The notes under the pieces are model-generated. The model saw only the letters and a program-made list of their open reading frames with translations. It was not told where the DNA came from and ran no database searches. Shown piece after piece: positions 48,052-59,304 of a stretch of 64,000 bases of DNA. Both the position numbers and the translations under genes were made by a program. Source of the DNA: Zea mays (lineage: Eukaryota; Streptophyta; Magnoliopsida; Poales; Poaceae); contig NC_050098.1 in assembly GCF_902167145.1 (NCBI RefSeq), positions 78,160,207-78,224,206 on the forward strand, given 5' to 3'. Position 1 is the first letter of the stretch. The number at the start of each line of letters is the position of its first letter.

Positions 48052-51000
48052 ATGTCTGAAGATAAGAAGGCTGCTCCCGAGATGAAGCTGAGTCTCTCTG
48101 AAGAGAAGAACCTGGGGTTTCTTATAGCAATGTCGAAGACCAACACAGAAAAAATCACCAAAGAGATTTTAGAAGGTTTATCTGAAGATACTGATGACAG
48201 CGACAGTTATGATGTGGATAGTGGTGGTGAAGACTCCGAAGATCGCCCCTGGCAACCAAGCCATTCAGTTTTTGGCAAATCAGGTATCAAAGAAAATCAT
48301 CTTGTCAACATGAGGGGAAGATACTTCCGGGATTTATCCATTGTGAGGGTCGACGAAGGAGAGAAAACTTGCCCGACCCCTGAGGAAAATGAAGTCGTAG
48401 TGTTCCGAAGCTTTTTGAAAGCTGGACTACGATTTCCCCTGAGCAGCTTTGTCGTAGAGGTGCTGAAAATGTTTGAAGTCTATCTTCATCAACTTACTCC
48501 CGAAGCAATTATAAGGCTGAATATCTTCGTGTGGGCCGTGAGAAGCCAAGGTCTGGAACCTGATGCGAAAAGTTTCTGCAACATACACGAATTATCATAC
48601 GAGACAAAACCTTGGGGTAAGGAACAATATCACAATAATTTTGGCTGCTACAGTTTCGTTTCTCGGTCTGGGTCGAGCTGTCCCGTGCCAACCTTTCGGA
48701 AGAGATGGCCCGGCGACTGGATGACAGAATGGTTTTATGTGAAGAATGACCTGAAAGCACGAGAAGATATTAAAGGTATAATTATGCGCCCTATTTGGCA
48801 AAGCTTCGGCCTGCGGAGGCCGAAGGTTGAAATGAATGAAGCTGCCGAAGAATGCCAGAGAGCCTTCGGAGTTATTTGTTCTTTTATTGGAACAAGAGAT
48901 TTGGTCCAAGAGCATATTACCTTCAGAGTATGGCCGCTCGCGGAAAAATGGGAAATGCCGCAAGAGACCATAAAGGAGGCTGACGAAGGTGGTCTTATCA
49001 GGCTGAAGTATACTTTCAAGTTCGGAGATAAATTCGTTGAGCCAGATGATGACTGGCTAAAAAGCATTGAAAATTTAAGTGATGAACTGCTTGGGGCTTA
49101 CTCGAAGGCCGAAGATACTGCATTGTCAGCAGCCTTCGGAGGCCGGAAAAAGAAAAGATTGAACCGAGTGTTTGACGCAATCGGGTTCGTCTACCCTGAC
49201 TATCGTTATCCCATTCGAGGGAAGAAAAGAAAAGGCACGACCTCTGCGAAAGAAGAAGCTACAGCTGCTCCTAGTGAGCCAGCACCGAAAAGAAAAAGGA
49301 TAAAGGTCCTCACACATCGGCCACGCTATATTGAACCAGCCTCGGTGCCTGAGTTCACCGGAGAAACCTCTTCGGCCACCGAGGCTGAACAGCCAACCTT
49401 GCTGCCAGAAATCGCAGAAATGGCCGAAGCGCCAATAAGAACAGAATTGGAAGAACCAAAGATTTTGTTATCAGAAACCAAAGAGATGGCCGAAGCGCCA
49501 TCGACAGAAAAAATGGAAGAAGCAAAAGGATCAGCTGAAGGATCAAAAATATCAGAAGTTTTAAGTCCTTCAGCAAATGTTGAGACAACAAAAATCCAAA
49601 AGGGGCCAGCGGTGACTCCGAAAAGAAAAAGAATGGTCAACGTGCTAGATGTTCTGGAAACAATTAAGTCCTCAAACACAACTCCAAAAAAGACTGTTGA
49701 AACTTCCGAAGCGAAAACTGAGATTTTTGATACTAAGGCTCCAGAGCAAGAAACCGAAGCTGAAGCTGGGCCCTCAGAGCCCACGAAGGTAAAATCCTTG
49801 GAAACCGAGGAAGAAAAAATGACAGAGCCAATTCTTGTTGAAGAAATCAGTGCTGTTGCCCCCGAAGCATCCCCCAAAGTTTTTGATTATATTGTTCGTC
49901 ATGCTTCGGGGAAAAAAATATCAGAAAAAGAAAAGCAAGAGGCCCAGCTTTACGCCCAAAAACTGAAGTATCCAAAGGGGGCGTTAATATTCAACGGCAG
50001 TGGAGAAGAAGACTTTTTGTATTGTCTCCCTGACAGCAAGGAGATTTCTGTCTGTCGGGAGATGAGCAAGAGCTTCGGATTCCCAACACTAGAAGACGGG
50101 CTCTCGGTGCTGTCGAAAAACGATCTGGCCGACAGCCTGTCATATAATAGCTTAAAGGTGCAAAAAATGAGATCTTTGTATTTTTTCTTGATACCAAAAT
50201 TTTTCGTTTGCTTAAATCTATTGACGCACACACATTTTTATTTGCAGGGCCTTATACTTAGCAATGCCCTCAGGGCCCAAAAAGATGCTGAAGACGAAGG
50301 GTGCGCTATAGCCCTGAGCAACCTTCGTTCCGAAGTAATTGAACTAAGGAACGAAGGTCTCGAAAAAGATAAAATATTACATTCATTGATAAATAGAATA
50401 AAAGAAGACGAAGCTACTTTTAAAGGTCAAACTGAGGCTCAGAAGCGTGAAATTGAAGATCTTCGAAAACAACTGGCCAGAACCAAAGAGGAACGCATAC
50501 TTGAAGAAACGAAGCGAGAACTTAGCGACCAATGGGCAAATCATTTAGAGGGAACTGTTGAAGAGCTTCGTTCGTTCAAGAAAAGATGCTATAACAAATC
50601 TATGGAGTGCGTCAAGAAGTTGAAAGCTAGCTTCGCCAGCGTCGGCGCATTCTCGAGCGAAGAAAACTTTACAAGAGGCAACCCCGAAGGTCCCATCGAA
50701 TGGATTAATCACGAAGCTGAGGCCTTCGAGGAAATTTTAAATAGCCGCGGAGACATATGTGCTTTCTCGGGTGCCAGGGGGATTGCCACCATTTTGGAGA
50801 AAAAGGGCTGCGAGCATGTAAAGCTTTTAGCGCAATCCGAAGCTACCTTGTCCTTCGAAGATGCGAGAGATCCTTCAGCCGAAGCTAGCATGGTTGGTGG
50901 AAAATTTTTCACCGATGTCTGGGATAATGGTGGCCGAGAAATGGCCCGAGAAATTATCCAAAAAAGCGAAAAGGGCATTCACGATGCTAGAGAAGTAGCT

Positions 51001-51270
51001 GAGGCTGCTGAAAAAAGCGCAGAGCCCGAAGGGCAAATAGGTATTAACTAATGGTTTTTATTGTGTTGTAATTTTTGGTTTTGAACTTCGTTCGCAATTT
51101 GTAATAGCAATGTAGCCGTATCCTGTCCTCCTTCAGATCCTACTAAAGCGTCTCCGGGCCCTCACCCGAAAGGAGACGACGAAATTAAAAAGATGGCTGA
51201 AGCTATCATGGATGAAGTTGTTAATCGGCTCCTGAACGAGGCTGCGGAAGTTGTTCTGAGAGAAGATTAA
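48052..51270 (+). CDS. Antisense gene of zeon-like element, Transposase_28-type protein
   Basis: Three predicted exons (48052-50157, 50248-51040, 51137-51270) give a protein of about 1010 residues, open throughout. Start: the first ATG downstream of the TATA box, MSEDKKAAPEMK. Residues about 100-300 match the plant 'putative gypsy type transposon' domain (Pfam Transposase_28, by recognition): EVVVFRSFLKAGLRFPLSSF, LHQLTPEAIIRLNIFVWA, CYSFVSRSG. Then a lysine-rich RKKKRLNRVFDAIG segment and KRKRI/PKRKRM basic clusters (possible nuclear signals), an acidic low-complexity middle rich in E, A, P and T, and a long heptad-like coiled-coil (RSEVIELRNEGLEKDKIL..KREIEDLRKQLARTKEE). The C-terminus is IMDEVVNRLLNEAAEVVLRED. 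It runs opposite to gag. Biochemical role unknown; no DDE catalytic signature is evident. Confidence 0.82.
50158..50247 (+). other. Intron 1 of antisense gene
   Basis: GTGCAA..TTTGCAG, 90 nt, T-rich (TTGTATTTTTTCTTG). Length is a multiple of three and has no stop, so retention keeps the frame and adds 30 residues that look non-homologous and hydrophobic. Removing it joins NSLK to GLILSNALRAQ. Confidence 0.75.
51041..51136 (+). other. Intron 2 of antisense gene
   Basis: GTATTAACTAATGG..CCTCCTTCAG, 96 nt. If retained the protein ends after three more residues (TAA at 51049-51051). Splicing extends the frame by the 44-residue exon 3. Confidence 0.7.
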
Positions 51271-52210
51271 GTACTATTGTAAAAACTTCTGAAATGTAAC
51301 ATGTGTAACATCTTGTAACCCTGAATATAATATACCTGTTTTTATTGTTCAATTCTTTACGATGCATGAAATTTTACATACGTACCATTTTTGAGTCTTT
51401 GACGAAAAAACACCTTCCCTTCTTTTCATGCTTCGTGAAGAAGAATTTTTATTTATCACAACAATATCCGTAGTGTTCTGATGAATAATATCCAAGCTTC
51501 GTGAAGATATTTTCCGAAGCTACACTTCCGAAGATCAATAGTGTATCTCCTTACAACTTAGCATGATTTTCTCCTTTTTCAAAACATTCTTCTGAAGATC
51601 GATATTGTGTCCCCTTCTTGTGCCATATGCAGCATGATGTATGATGCTTATGCTATGCGAAATGATGTGATGATGTTATGCTATGTAAGATGGTATTTAT
51701 TCCGAAGATACACGCACATCCCTGCGATAAAACACATAATCTTTTTGAATCAGCGTTGACTTTTTGCTATAAGCCTCCCTTAGGAGCTTCTTCGCCTTTT
51801 ACTTTCAGCGGTATTCGCGTTGACTTTTCGCGCTTCGCCTTTTACTTAGGTGGTATCAGCGTTGACTTTTCGCTGTAAGCTCTGCATTCCCTTTGGAACG
51901 ACTTTGGAGCAGAAAACTTACACTGCGCTCCCTTTGGAACGGCTTTTTGTGACTTCAGCAAACTTACTCTGCGTTCCTTAGAACGACTTTTTGTTGCTTC
52001 GAAGAATTTTTGATAATTCGAAGGTCCTCCTTGTTATCGCAAATCTTTAAGCTTCAACAACTTAAGCCTGTGGAGAAAATATATTTTCCTTGTGGCAAAC
52101 AACAAAACTATTACATGAAATCTAAAAAATGTCCTTTATTACACAGAAAATAAAACTGAATGAAAAAGACTGCTATCAAGGTAGGATATTTGTCAATAGA
52201 TGTGCTTCGA
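51271..52210. other. Non-coding middle of zeon-like element with short repeats
   Basis: No open frame of interest on either strand. 51751-51880 has three copies of GCGTTGACTTTT(T/C)G(C) at about 51752, 51816 and 51859. 51882-51990 has three copies of a palindrome-like TGCGTTCCTTTGGAACGAC motif. It lies between the converging ends of gag (minus) and the antisense gene (plus), where both transcripts should terminate. Confidence 0.7.
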
Positions 52211-53711
52211 CTATGGCACAGTGTTGTTGACTGTGCGAGCTTCGGACTGTTCACTGAAGTCCCTTTGGTGTGGAGCATATTGGCTCCCTTCTGGCTGTTG
52301 GCCTTGTTGCAGCGGTGGTGGAGGCGGAGGCTGTTGCCAGGAAGCTTGAGGTTGACTCGCCGAAGCAACAGAAACTGCAGGGTGGTTGCCTACATATTCT
52401 GGGATGTAAGGCGAATGATACGAAGCAGTGTGCATGACCTGCTTCGGCTTAGCCTGTTGTGTTGCAGCTTCGGCTATTTCCTTTTGCTTCTGGATGGTAA
52501 CATGGCACATCCTGGTGGTATGGCCTTTGTTCTCACCATAGAACAAGCAAAAAAATTCTTCTTGGTTGATCTCCAAATCTTCCGCCGAAGCCCCTGGCGC
52601 CTCTGCCTCTTGGAGCTGGTGGTCGGAAGGAGCCTTGCTGTTGCCCCGAAGCCTGTGAGGAGCACTGTGGCCTTTGCTGCTGGCTCCCCCTATCATCATT
52701 TTGAGTAGAGTTGTGAATTGACCTAACGTGCCTCGGATAGAACCTCCCTCCGAAGCCCCTGGTCATTTCAGAAAACCTGAAAGCCTCCTCCCTTCTTTGA
52801 CGAAAATCATTATCGGCCCGAATATACTCGTCCATCTTCTGGAGCAGCTTCTCCAAAGTTTGAGGAGGCTTCCTAGCAAAGTACTGAGCTGAAGGTCCTG
52901 GCCGAAGCCCTTTGATCATGGCCTCAATGACAATTTCGTTGGGCACTGTTGGTGCCTGTGCCCTCAAACGCAAGAACCTTCGGACATACGCCTGAAGGTA
53001 TTCTTCGTGATCCTGGGTGCACTGGAATAGAGCTTGAGCAGTGACTGGCTTCGTCTGAAACCCTTGGAAGCTGGTTAACAACAAGTCCTTCAGCTTTTGC
53101 CATGAAGTGATCGTTCCTGGTCGAAGGGAGGAATACCAGGTTTGAGCAACACTCCTGACAGCCATAACAAAAGATTTGGCCATGACTGCAGCATTGCCAC
53201 CATACGAAGATACTGTTGCTTCATAGCTCATCAAAAACTGCTTCGGGTCTAAGTGGCCGTCGAATATGGGAAGCTGAGGCGGCTTGTAGAACGGAGGCCA
53301 AGGTGTAGCCTGCAGCTCAGTGGACAGAGGAGAAGCATCATCAAAAACAAAATTCCCATGATGGAAATTGTCATACCAGTCATCTTCGTTGGGGAAACCC
53401 TCCTGATGAAGGTCTTGGTGCTGAGGCCTTCGGTGTTGCTCATCCTGAGTAAGATGACGAACTTCTTCAGAGGCTTCATCTATCTGCCTTTGCAGTTCAG
53501 CTAGCCTGGCTATCTTTTCCTTCTTCCTCTGCACCTGTTGATGAAGCATCTCCATGTCTCTGATTTCTTGGTCTATCTCATCCTCTGGCGGTGTCGGGCT
53601 GACAGCCTTCCTTTTCTGGCTTCGGGCCTCCCGAAGGGAGACAGTCTCCTGATTGTGGTCCAGCGGTTGCAGAGCTGCAGCCCCAGTTGCTGAAGCTTTC
53701 TTCGGCGCCAT
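52211..53711 (-). pseudogene. Zeon-like gag with one frameshift
   Basis: Minus-strand capsid precursor, start MAPKKASATGAA at 53711. A coiled-coil-like N-terminus (IDQEIRDMEMLHQQVQRKKEK) precedes the retrotransposon gag domain (FDGHLDPKQFLMSYEATVSSYGG, AQTWYSSLRPGTITSWQKLKDLLL, EEYLQAYVRRFLRLR, EAMIKGLRPG) and a basic RGRGARGFGGRFGD stretch. At 52549-52555 a run of seven A (T on the coding strand) shifts the frame by +1, truncating the first reading at 392 residues. The other frame continues with CLFYGENKGHTTRMC (a zinc knuckle whose second cysteine is tyrosine) and a Q/P-rich tail to 52211. Otherwise intact. Confidence 0.85.
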
Positions 53712-53769
53712 AGCGAAGGTTTATGATCGCCGAAGGTGTTCAAAAACTCAAAGAGTGGAAGTGAGTTCA

Positions 53770-53785
53770 CCGGAGGTGGGCGCCA
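53770..53785 (-). other. Primer-binding site of zeon-like element
   Basis: Minus strand TGGCGCCCACCTCCGG, one base after the 5-prime LTR end at 53787. TGGCGCC is the usual start of tRNA-complementary sites in this gypsy group. Confidence 0.85.
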
Positions 53786-53786
53786 A

Positions 53787-54455
53787 TGTTGGGGACTTGT
53801 TCTCAAATGCTATGAGTTAAGAACAAGGCAACACAGAAAATGTTAAACGATAAAGTCCTTCGTCCTTCGAAGCATTATTTCCCTTAGGATATAATGATTT
53901 TCGGACGAAGGTTATGAAGGGCGCACCTTCATAAGCACAACATACGATGATGAAGAATGAATCATATGAGATATAAAGAATAACATAGACAATTATATGT
54001 TATTATCAACTTATTTCTGCATTATTATTATGAAGAAATAGAAATGACATCAAATTACAAATGTACCTTCGGCTTGGAAAGAGATGAAAATACAAGTGTG
54101 ACGCAAAAGCAAATGCCAAGTCAACGTCCACAGTACGGGGGTACTGTTCACCTATTTATAGGCACGGGACACAGCCCATATAAAATTACATTCATGCCCT
54201 TTACATTTGGTAGTAATTCTATAGTAATCCACCGAGGTCTGAATAGCCTTTTCATCTTTAAGTCGGTTTCTTTCTCTGCTATTACGCCGAAGCTTTCCTG
54301 CTCACAGCTTCGGTGCTGTGTCGACCTTTGTATTCTTTGTGCTTCTCTCACTGTGGTACCGATTCGAGTCCGAAGATACCTGTTCACACATTATACTCCA
54401 GAAATACTGTTAAATCTTGTTTTTGAGGACCTTCGGAAGCCGAAGGCCCCCAACA
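53787..54455 (-). repeat. Zeon-like element 5-prime LTR
   Basis: 669 bp, identical to 47075-47743 except one base. TATAAATA (minus) at 54153-54160 is the likely promoter of the element's genomic RNA. Confidence 0.95.
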
Positions 54456-54460
54456 ACCCC

Positions 54461-55683
54461 CATTTGTGTGGTAAAAGGTTAGCTGACATTTGGCACTAAA
54501 TTTTGCGCTGATGAAGCTGTGTGATGCACCAGAATAAAAAAGAATGATTGTAGGGTAATTCAAAACAGGAAAGATACCAGTCATGACGGGTGCTCCCTCC
54601 GGAATGTCAACCAATGTGGTGAAGTTCAGCCTGCCCTGCTTCACTTGCAACTTCTGCCTCTTGCCTTGGTTCTGATTTACATTCTGACCCTGCTTCTGCT
54701 GGTTTCTAGGACAATTTTTTGGCATAGTGTCCGGTGCTGCCACAAGTGAAACACTTGTTATCATTGCTCTGACGGTACTGCTGGTGTGGCTGGTTGTTGT
54801 TCCTCTGAGCAGGAAACTGGGAGCGGTTGGGTGCCTGTTGTTGCTGCTGCTGTGGTCGGATAACCCATCGCCCCTGCTGCTGCTGAGGTCCTCTGCTCTG
54901 AGTGTCGGACACAATCCTGAAGCGCTGAGGCTGTGCTGATGGTCCTGCCATAGGGCTCTTTCTCTTCTTCTCTGCCTGGCGGGCTGTGATGAAATCCTCC
55001 TAAGAGATGGCCATGTTGACCAACTCATTATAGCTGTTGGTCCTGACTATGTTGAGACAGTCACGGAGCTTAGTGCTGAGGCCCCTCCTGAATATGTCTC
55101 TCTTCTTCACATCAGTGTCAGCATGGTAGCCTGCGTACTGACACAGGTCATTGAAAGCTTGGGCGTACTGCAACACGGTACGACTTCCCTAAGTGAGTGC
55201 CAGAAGCTCATTGAGCTTGCGATCCATGATGCCTGTAGGTATGTGATGCCCTCGGAATGCTGCATTGAACTCTCCCCATTCAACCACGTGGTCAGCCAGC
55301 TGCATAGCGAGGAAATGGTCCCACCATGTCCGAGCGGGCCCACGAAGCTGCTGGGCGGCGAAATGGACCTTGGCCGCATCTGAACAATCTCCATTAAGTA
55401 GTGGGTATTTGGATTCCACCACCCTGAGCCAAACATCAGCATCAAGTGGATCTTTCGCCCTGGTAAACATCAGCGGCTGAGTACTGAGAAACTCATGGTA
55501 GGTAGCTGCTGCCAGGGCACGCTTGTGGTGATCACCACCCTCATAGTGCTGAGGCGGTGGCTGACGCTGAGCGAGCTGCCACAGATTCTCATTCTGCTAA
55601 GCCATCAGCTCCTACATGGTGGGAGGTTGCGGCGGTGGTGGAGGAATGCACTCATTTTGTCCACGACACGCTCTTCCTGCCAT
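54461..55683 (-). pseudogene. Internal B gag and protease start
   Basis: Minus strand, start MAGRACRGQNE at 55683, directly after TTTTAG. The gag domain shows PLMFTRAKDPLDADVWLRVVE and RTWWDHFLAMQLADHVVEWGEFNAAF. A CCHC knuckle CFTCGSTGHYAKNC follows (about 54758-54720, with a frame break next to it). The protease begins IILFYSGASHSFI, where the catalytic aspartate of DSG is tyrosine. Stops occur after PPTM (about 55614), MA, LALT (about 55190) and MAIS (about 55003). The reading is cut at HTNGG by the zeon-like insertion and continues at 47074. Confidence 0.87.
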
Positions 55684-55792
55684 CTAAAATTTAGCAGGTT
55701 CTATTGTTATACTTAAAATCCATGATTGCATACGATAAAGGAACTTAAACAGCGAGGTTTACAAAGACCCAAGTTTGCCTATCCTTTCACAA

Positions 55793-55801
55793 CTGGTACC
55801 A
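55793..55801 (-). other. Primer-binding-site remnant of internal B
   Basis: Minus strand TGGTACCAG about ten bases after the LTR-M end, one change from the initiator methionine site TGGTATCAG. Its presence shows that LTR-M serves as the 5-prime LTR of B. Confidence 0.6.
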
Positions 55802-57202
55802 ACAGGATATAATGTGGCGGAACTGCTCGAATTATTCCAACTTAAGTGCCTAAGTCCCGCCTTAGAGGCTAGACCACACTTAAATGGGAATAACACGTCA
55901 GTCCCTCGGATCTAGTCCGACGAGGCCACTAACTGGATCAAGTACCACGTACTCACTCGATGGTGAGGCATAGAGCAAATAGAATAAAGCATAAAACCAT
56001 ACATTAAGGAGTATCAAATTTATTACATCATCATCAGAGTTTTAGCAAAAGTAGTCATCATTGTTCGGAATGCAGCGGAATAAAACTAACGATAAAAAGA
56101 CAGAGAGATGGGGAAGCCTGTCCCATCACCCCTCATGCTCCTCCTCTGCCGAGGTAGGGTCCCACTCGATTACCAACCCGGTGGCAAGATGGACGACCAA
56201 GTCACTCCAGCAACCATGTCCTCCAGAGAACCTGTAAAATTATGCCACAAGCAAGGCTGAGTATACTAATACTCAGCTACACTTACCCGGTGTGAGGAGT
56301 CTACTCCTCTACCTCTAGACATGCAGCTATTTGGCTGAGGGGTTTGGTTGCCAAAAGCACTAGCTGAGTCTAAAAATCAAGTTTTAGCATTGTCAAGTTT
56401 TAGTGTGACTCTCTTAAGACTAAATGTGTACTATCTACTCATTCATGGTATCAAGCAATTTAGCAATCAACATCTTTTGCCAACTCATCATATTTCCACT
56501 TGTTACTCAATGCAGTACAATGGATCAAGCAGTCTCATTAGCTGCGAGAAGCAGACGATTCGAATCGAGTTTTTAAACCTTGCAAGGTAGACCTAAACAC
56601 ACGACATGGCGAGGCACTCCGTCCCCACACACATCAACCGTCCCCATCGATTCCCCGTCAGTAGATTAGGGTTCACCGCCTTGGCGTACAATGCCTCACT
56701 GACTCCAATTGCCGTCGTGCAGTGACCGCACTTGTACCCACCATAACCGAAATGGGAGACCACGTCTCAGGTCGCGTGAGGAGTAAAGTCTGCTGCCAGG
56801 TTCAATCAGGTACTAGGCTTACCGATTTACCATATTTCTCGGCATGTGCTTAGTACGTTCAAACGCTTGACATAGGTATCCGCACGTTAATCCTTATTCC
56901 AATTCCATCTCGTAGACTACGCATCCCCATGGATCCGTGTCCACAAACCAACATCAATATGATATGAAAGTGGATACAACCAATTTCCTGACCTTGCGCG
57001 AGTGCTAGAAAAATCACTCGACTTCTACCGAGATCCCTAATTAGCAAGCAACTACTCGACCTAGCATACTAGTATCCGTTTCAAAGGAAATCCTGAGGTA
57101 ATGCATCTAGGGTTTCAGACAACTCCTACACTTAAGTGCACAATACAAGCCTACAATCATTAAGTGCAGTAAAATAATATATAGAACTGGTTATGCATAA
57201 AC

Positions 57203-57332
57203 CGGGGCTTGCCATCCAAAGCTGGGGCAGGTAGATCCTCTAGGGCAGGCTCTAGTGCTGGATCCGGGGCTACCTCCTGAGCAACTCCTTGCTCCGACAC
57301 GAGGATGTATTCTCCATCCGCGAGGTTACAAT
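57203..57332 (-). other. Exon-like open segment in LTR-M
   Basis: 130 nt, minus strand, between CGATAG and GT. Encodes CNLADGEYILVSEQGVAQ, an acidic/proline-rich middle, and EDLPAPALDGKPR; fully open and continuing a little further downstream. Confidence 0.55.
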
Positions 57333-59016
57333 CTATCGAATGCAACGAAAAAGATATATGTATGCTATGATATGTAGAATTTAGTAACAATTATGCCTAG
57401 TGCAGAAAAACTAAGTTAGTTAATAACTTAGGGTTTCTTTGTTATAAGAGGTTCTTAGTGGTTTATGCTTATCAATTTAGGTTTGGGGTTTTTTTCCTAA
57501 GCATAACGGATTAAGACTTGGATTGCCCCTTAAATATTTCAGTAGGCACTCAAGGGGTTTTGCTGGTTTGGTCAGGGTAACATTATTCTCCACTATTAAT
57601 TCCCCTTTTTATTTTCTATTTATGATTTTAGGGTGGGTTTGAACTACAATAGTGAATTAACTCTTTCCAAAAATTCTGTAAATATTACAGTGGTTTATTA
57701 TTGGTCACTGTAGTCTGTCCAATAAACTTGAGGTCCAGAATAATTAGAATATGCCCTAGACAAAAATGACAAAAGTTGGTGCAAAGGGGTCACTTGCGCT
57801 ACAACTCTTATCTAGGGGTGGGTTCTGGACTAAGAGTCATTTTTGCTGGTATCTATAGGTAATAACATGCTTCTGTGCAAAAAATTACAGAGGGCTACTT
57901 AGTGGTTATTTAGTTATGATTTTCTAAAGTTTAATGCTAAAAAGACACTTACAACTAACTTGTTAATTGAAAAATGTCAAACAACAGAACTCATAATTTT
58001 TCTATGTTTATAATAACAAAACATTAGTTATCCCAAGGTTTGGGGTGTTTTCTCCTCAGGGTTATTTTTCTAGGGTTTTTCTAAGTTTTCCTTGTTTTCT
58101 TAAAATAAAAGGTATCTCATTTCTTTTGTACTAAACAAGGGTTTAACAAAATTTTTTAGTGAACTATACTGAGTAAGGGAGCTAACAAAAATGTGGGTAC
58201 TCCCTGGTTCTTATTTTAAGCTACCTTTTATATTTTCTTTAACTTTAAGCTAGAAATGATTTAAATGGCAACTCTACCTTAATTTGGTGCACAGAGGGGT
58301 TTAATATTTTTAAACAGGTTAGGAAGTGATTAAGTGCTTCTCTGAATTTTCTTAATCCTAGTATAATAGTATAGCTATTTTTCCCTATTTCATTTAGCTT
58401 TTGACCTGTTAAACATTTAAATCAAAACTTTGAAATTTTCTGCCACACTTAGGGGTTTTATATTTTTCCTAAGTAGTTTACATTATTTAGGATCTGGCAA
58501 AATTGATTGACTCGATTTGGATGAACCAAACTGAAGTTATGGATTTTTCAAGTTCTGTTTGTATTTAAATCAGAATATTTAAAAAGGTTTTCTGGAAAAC
58601 CACTTTGCATCGAAGACCCTGGGTTCTTTCTAAAACAATCCCCTCAGTTATAACCCTGCACCACTATTCCCTTGAGTCGCTGACAATGCACAAAACCCCC
58701 TGGCCTTTACTTCTTCTCCCCCGAGGTCCCTCCCCTTATTTAAACTGTAACCACGGAAATAAACAGGGCGGCGCGGCTGACCGGCGGCGAAGGAGGTCCG
58801 GCGAGGGGCAGGGTTGGCTCTGGGAGGTTCTTGCGGTCACAGTGAGGTACGACTTGACGGCGGTGGTGACCGAAATCGGCCGGTCCACGTGCGCAGGCGG
58901 GTGAACTCGTCGGCGGCGAGTGCTCCGGCCTAACCACGGCGACATAGGTCAATCCAAGGGCACGGGGAGCTTCACGGGGTGTTGATGAGTCGACTCGTGC
59001 AAGGAATTGAAGAACA

Positions 59017-59022
59017 ACTCAC
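59017..59022 (-). promoter_or_regulatory. Splice-donor-like site in LTR-M leader
   Basis: CACG followed by GTGAGT, about 280 nt downstream of the TATA box. LTR-L has GTAAGC at the same place (about 37902). D-solo has GGGTAAATC (about 30608). Suggests the leader RNA may be spliced; not proven. Confidence 0.4.
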
Positions 59023-59304
59023 CGTGGAGCTCGGTCTACGTTCACCGGCGGTCGGGTGAAGTCCGGCGACCATGAACTGGCTTCTCCGGCGAGGCAAAGT
59101 TCGATTCCTCGCTCGGGGAGCTTCACCGAGGCATGCACGGTCTACTCCGAGGGTCGGACGCGGCTGGGAGAGGCTCTGCTGGCCGGTCTACGATGGCGGG
59201 TGTGCAGGTGGCCGCGGGCAAGCCGTGCGTGGGGCAACGCCGGTGATCTGGTGCTCCGGTGAGGTCGAGCGCGCGTGGGGGAGTACGGTTGAAGTCTCGG
59301 GGGG

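Larger units (their letters stand above)
47075..54455 (-). mobile_element. Zeon/cinful-like gypsy element, non-autonomous (7.38 kb)
   Basis: Two 669 bp LTRs (TGTTGGGG..CCCCAACA) and a perfect duplication ACCCC. Element sense is the minus strand: 5-prime LTR 54455-53787, primer-binding site, gag (53711-52211), a 0.9 kb non-coding stretch, then a long gene on the opposite strand (48052-51270), polypurine tract, 3-prime LTR. No protease, RT, RNase H or integrase is present, so it depends on another element for mobility. The size, ends and gag-only content resemble maize Zeon-1 as I remember it. With one LTR mismatch it is a very recent insertion. Confidence 0.92.

Noticed and set aside
52540..52565. 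Programmed frameshifting in zeon-like gag
   Set aside because: The required shift is +1, whereas a T7 slippery run would favour -1. A simple one-base homopolymer insertion explains it better.
57203..59022. In-frame splicing of the LTR leader (ATGGTCGCCGGACTT) to the GKPR exon
   Set aside because: The leader exon ends in phase 0 at GTGAGT while the exon needs phase 1, and the ATG is not kept in D-solo. The coding link is not supported, only the splice-like signals.
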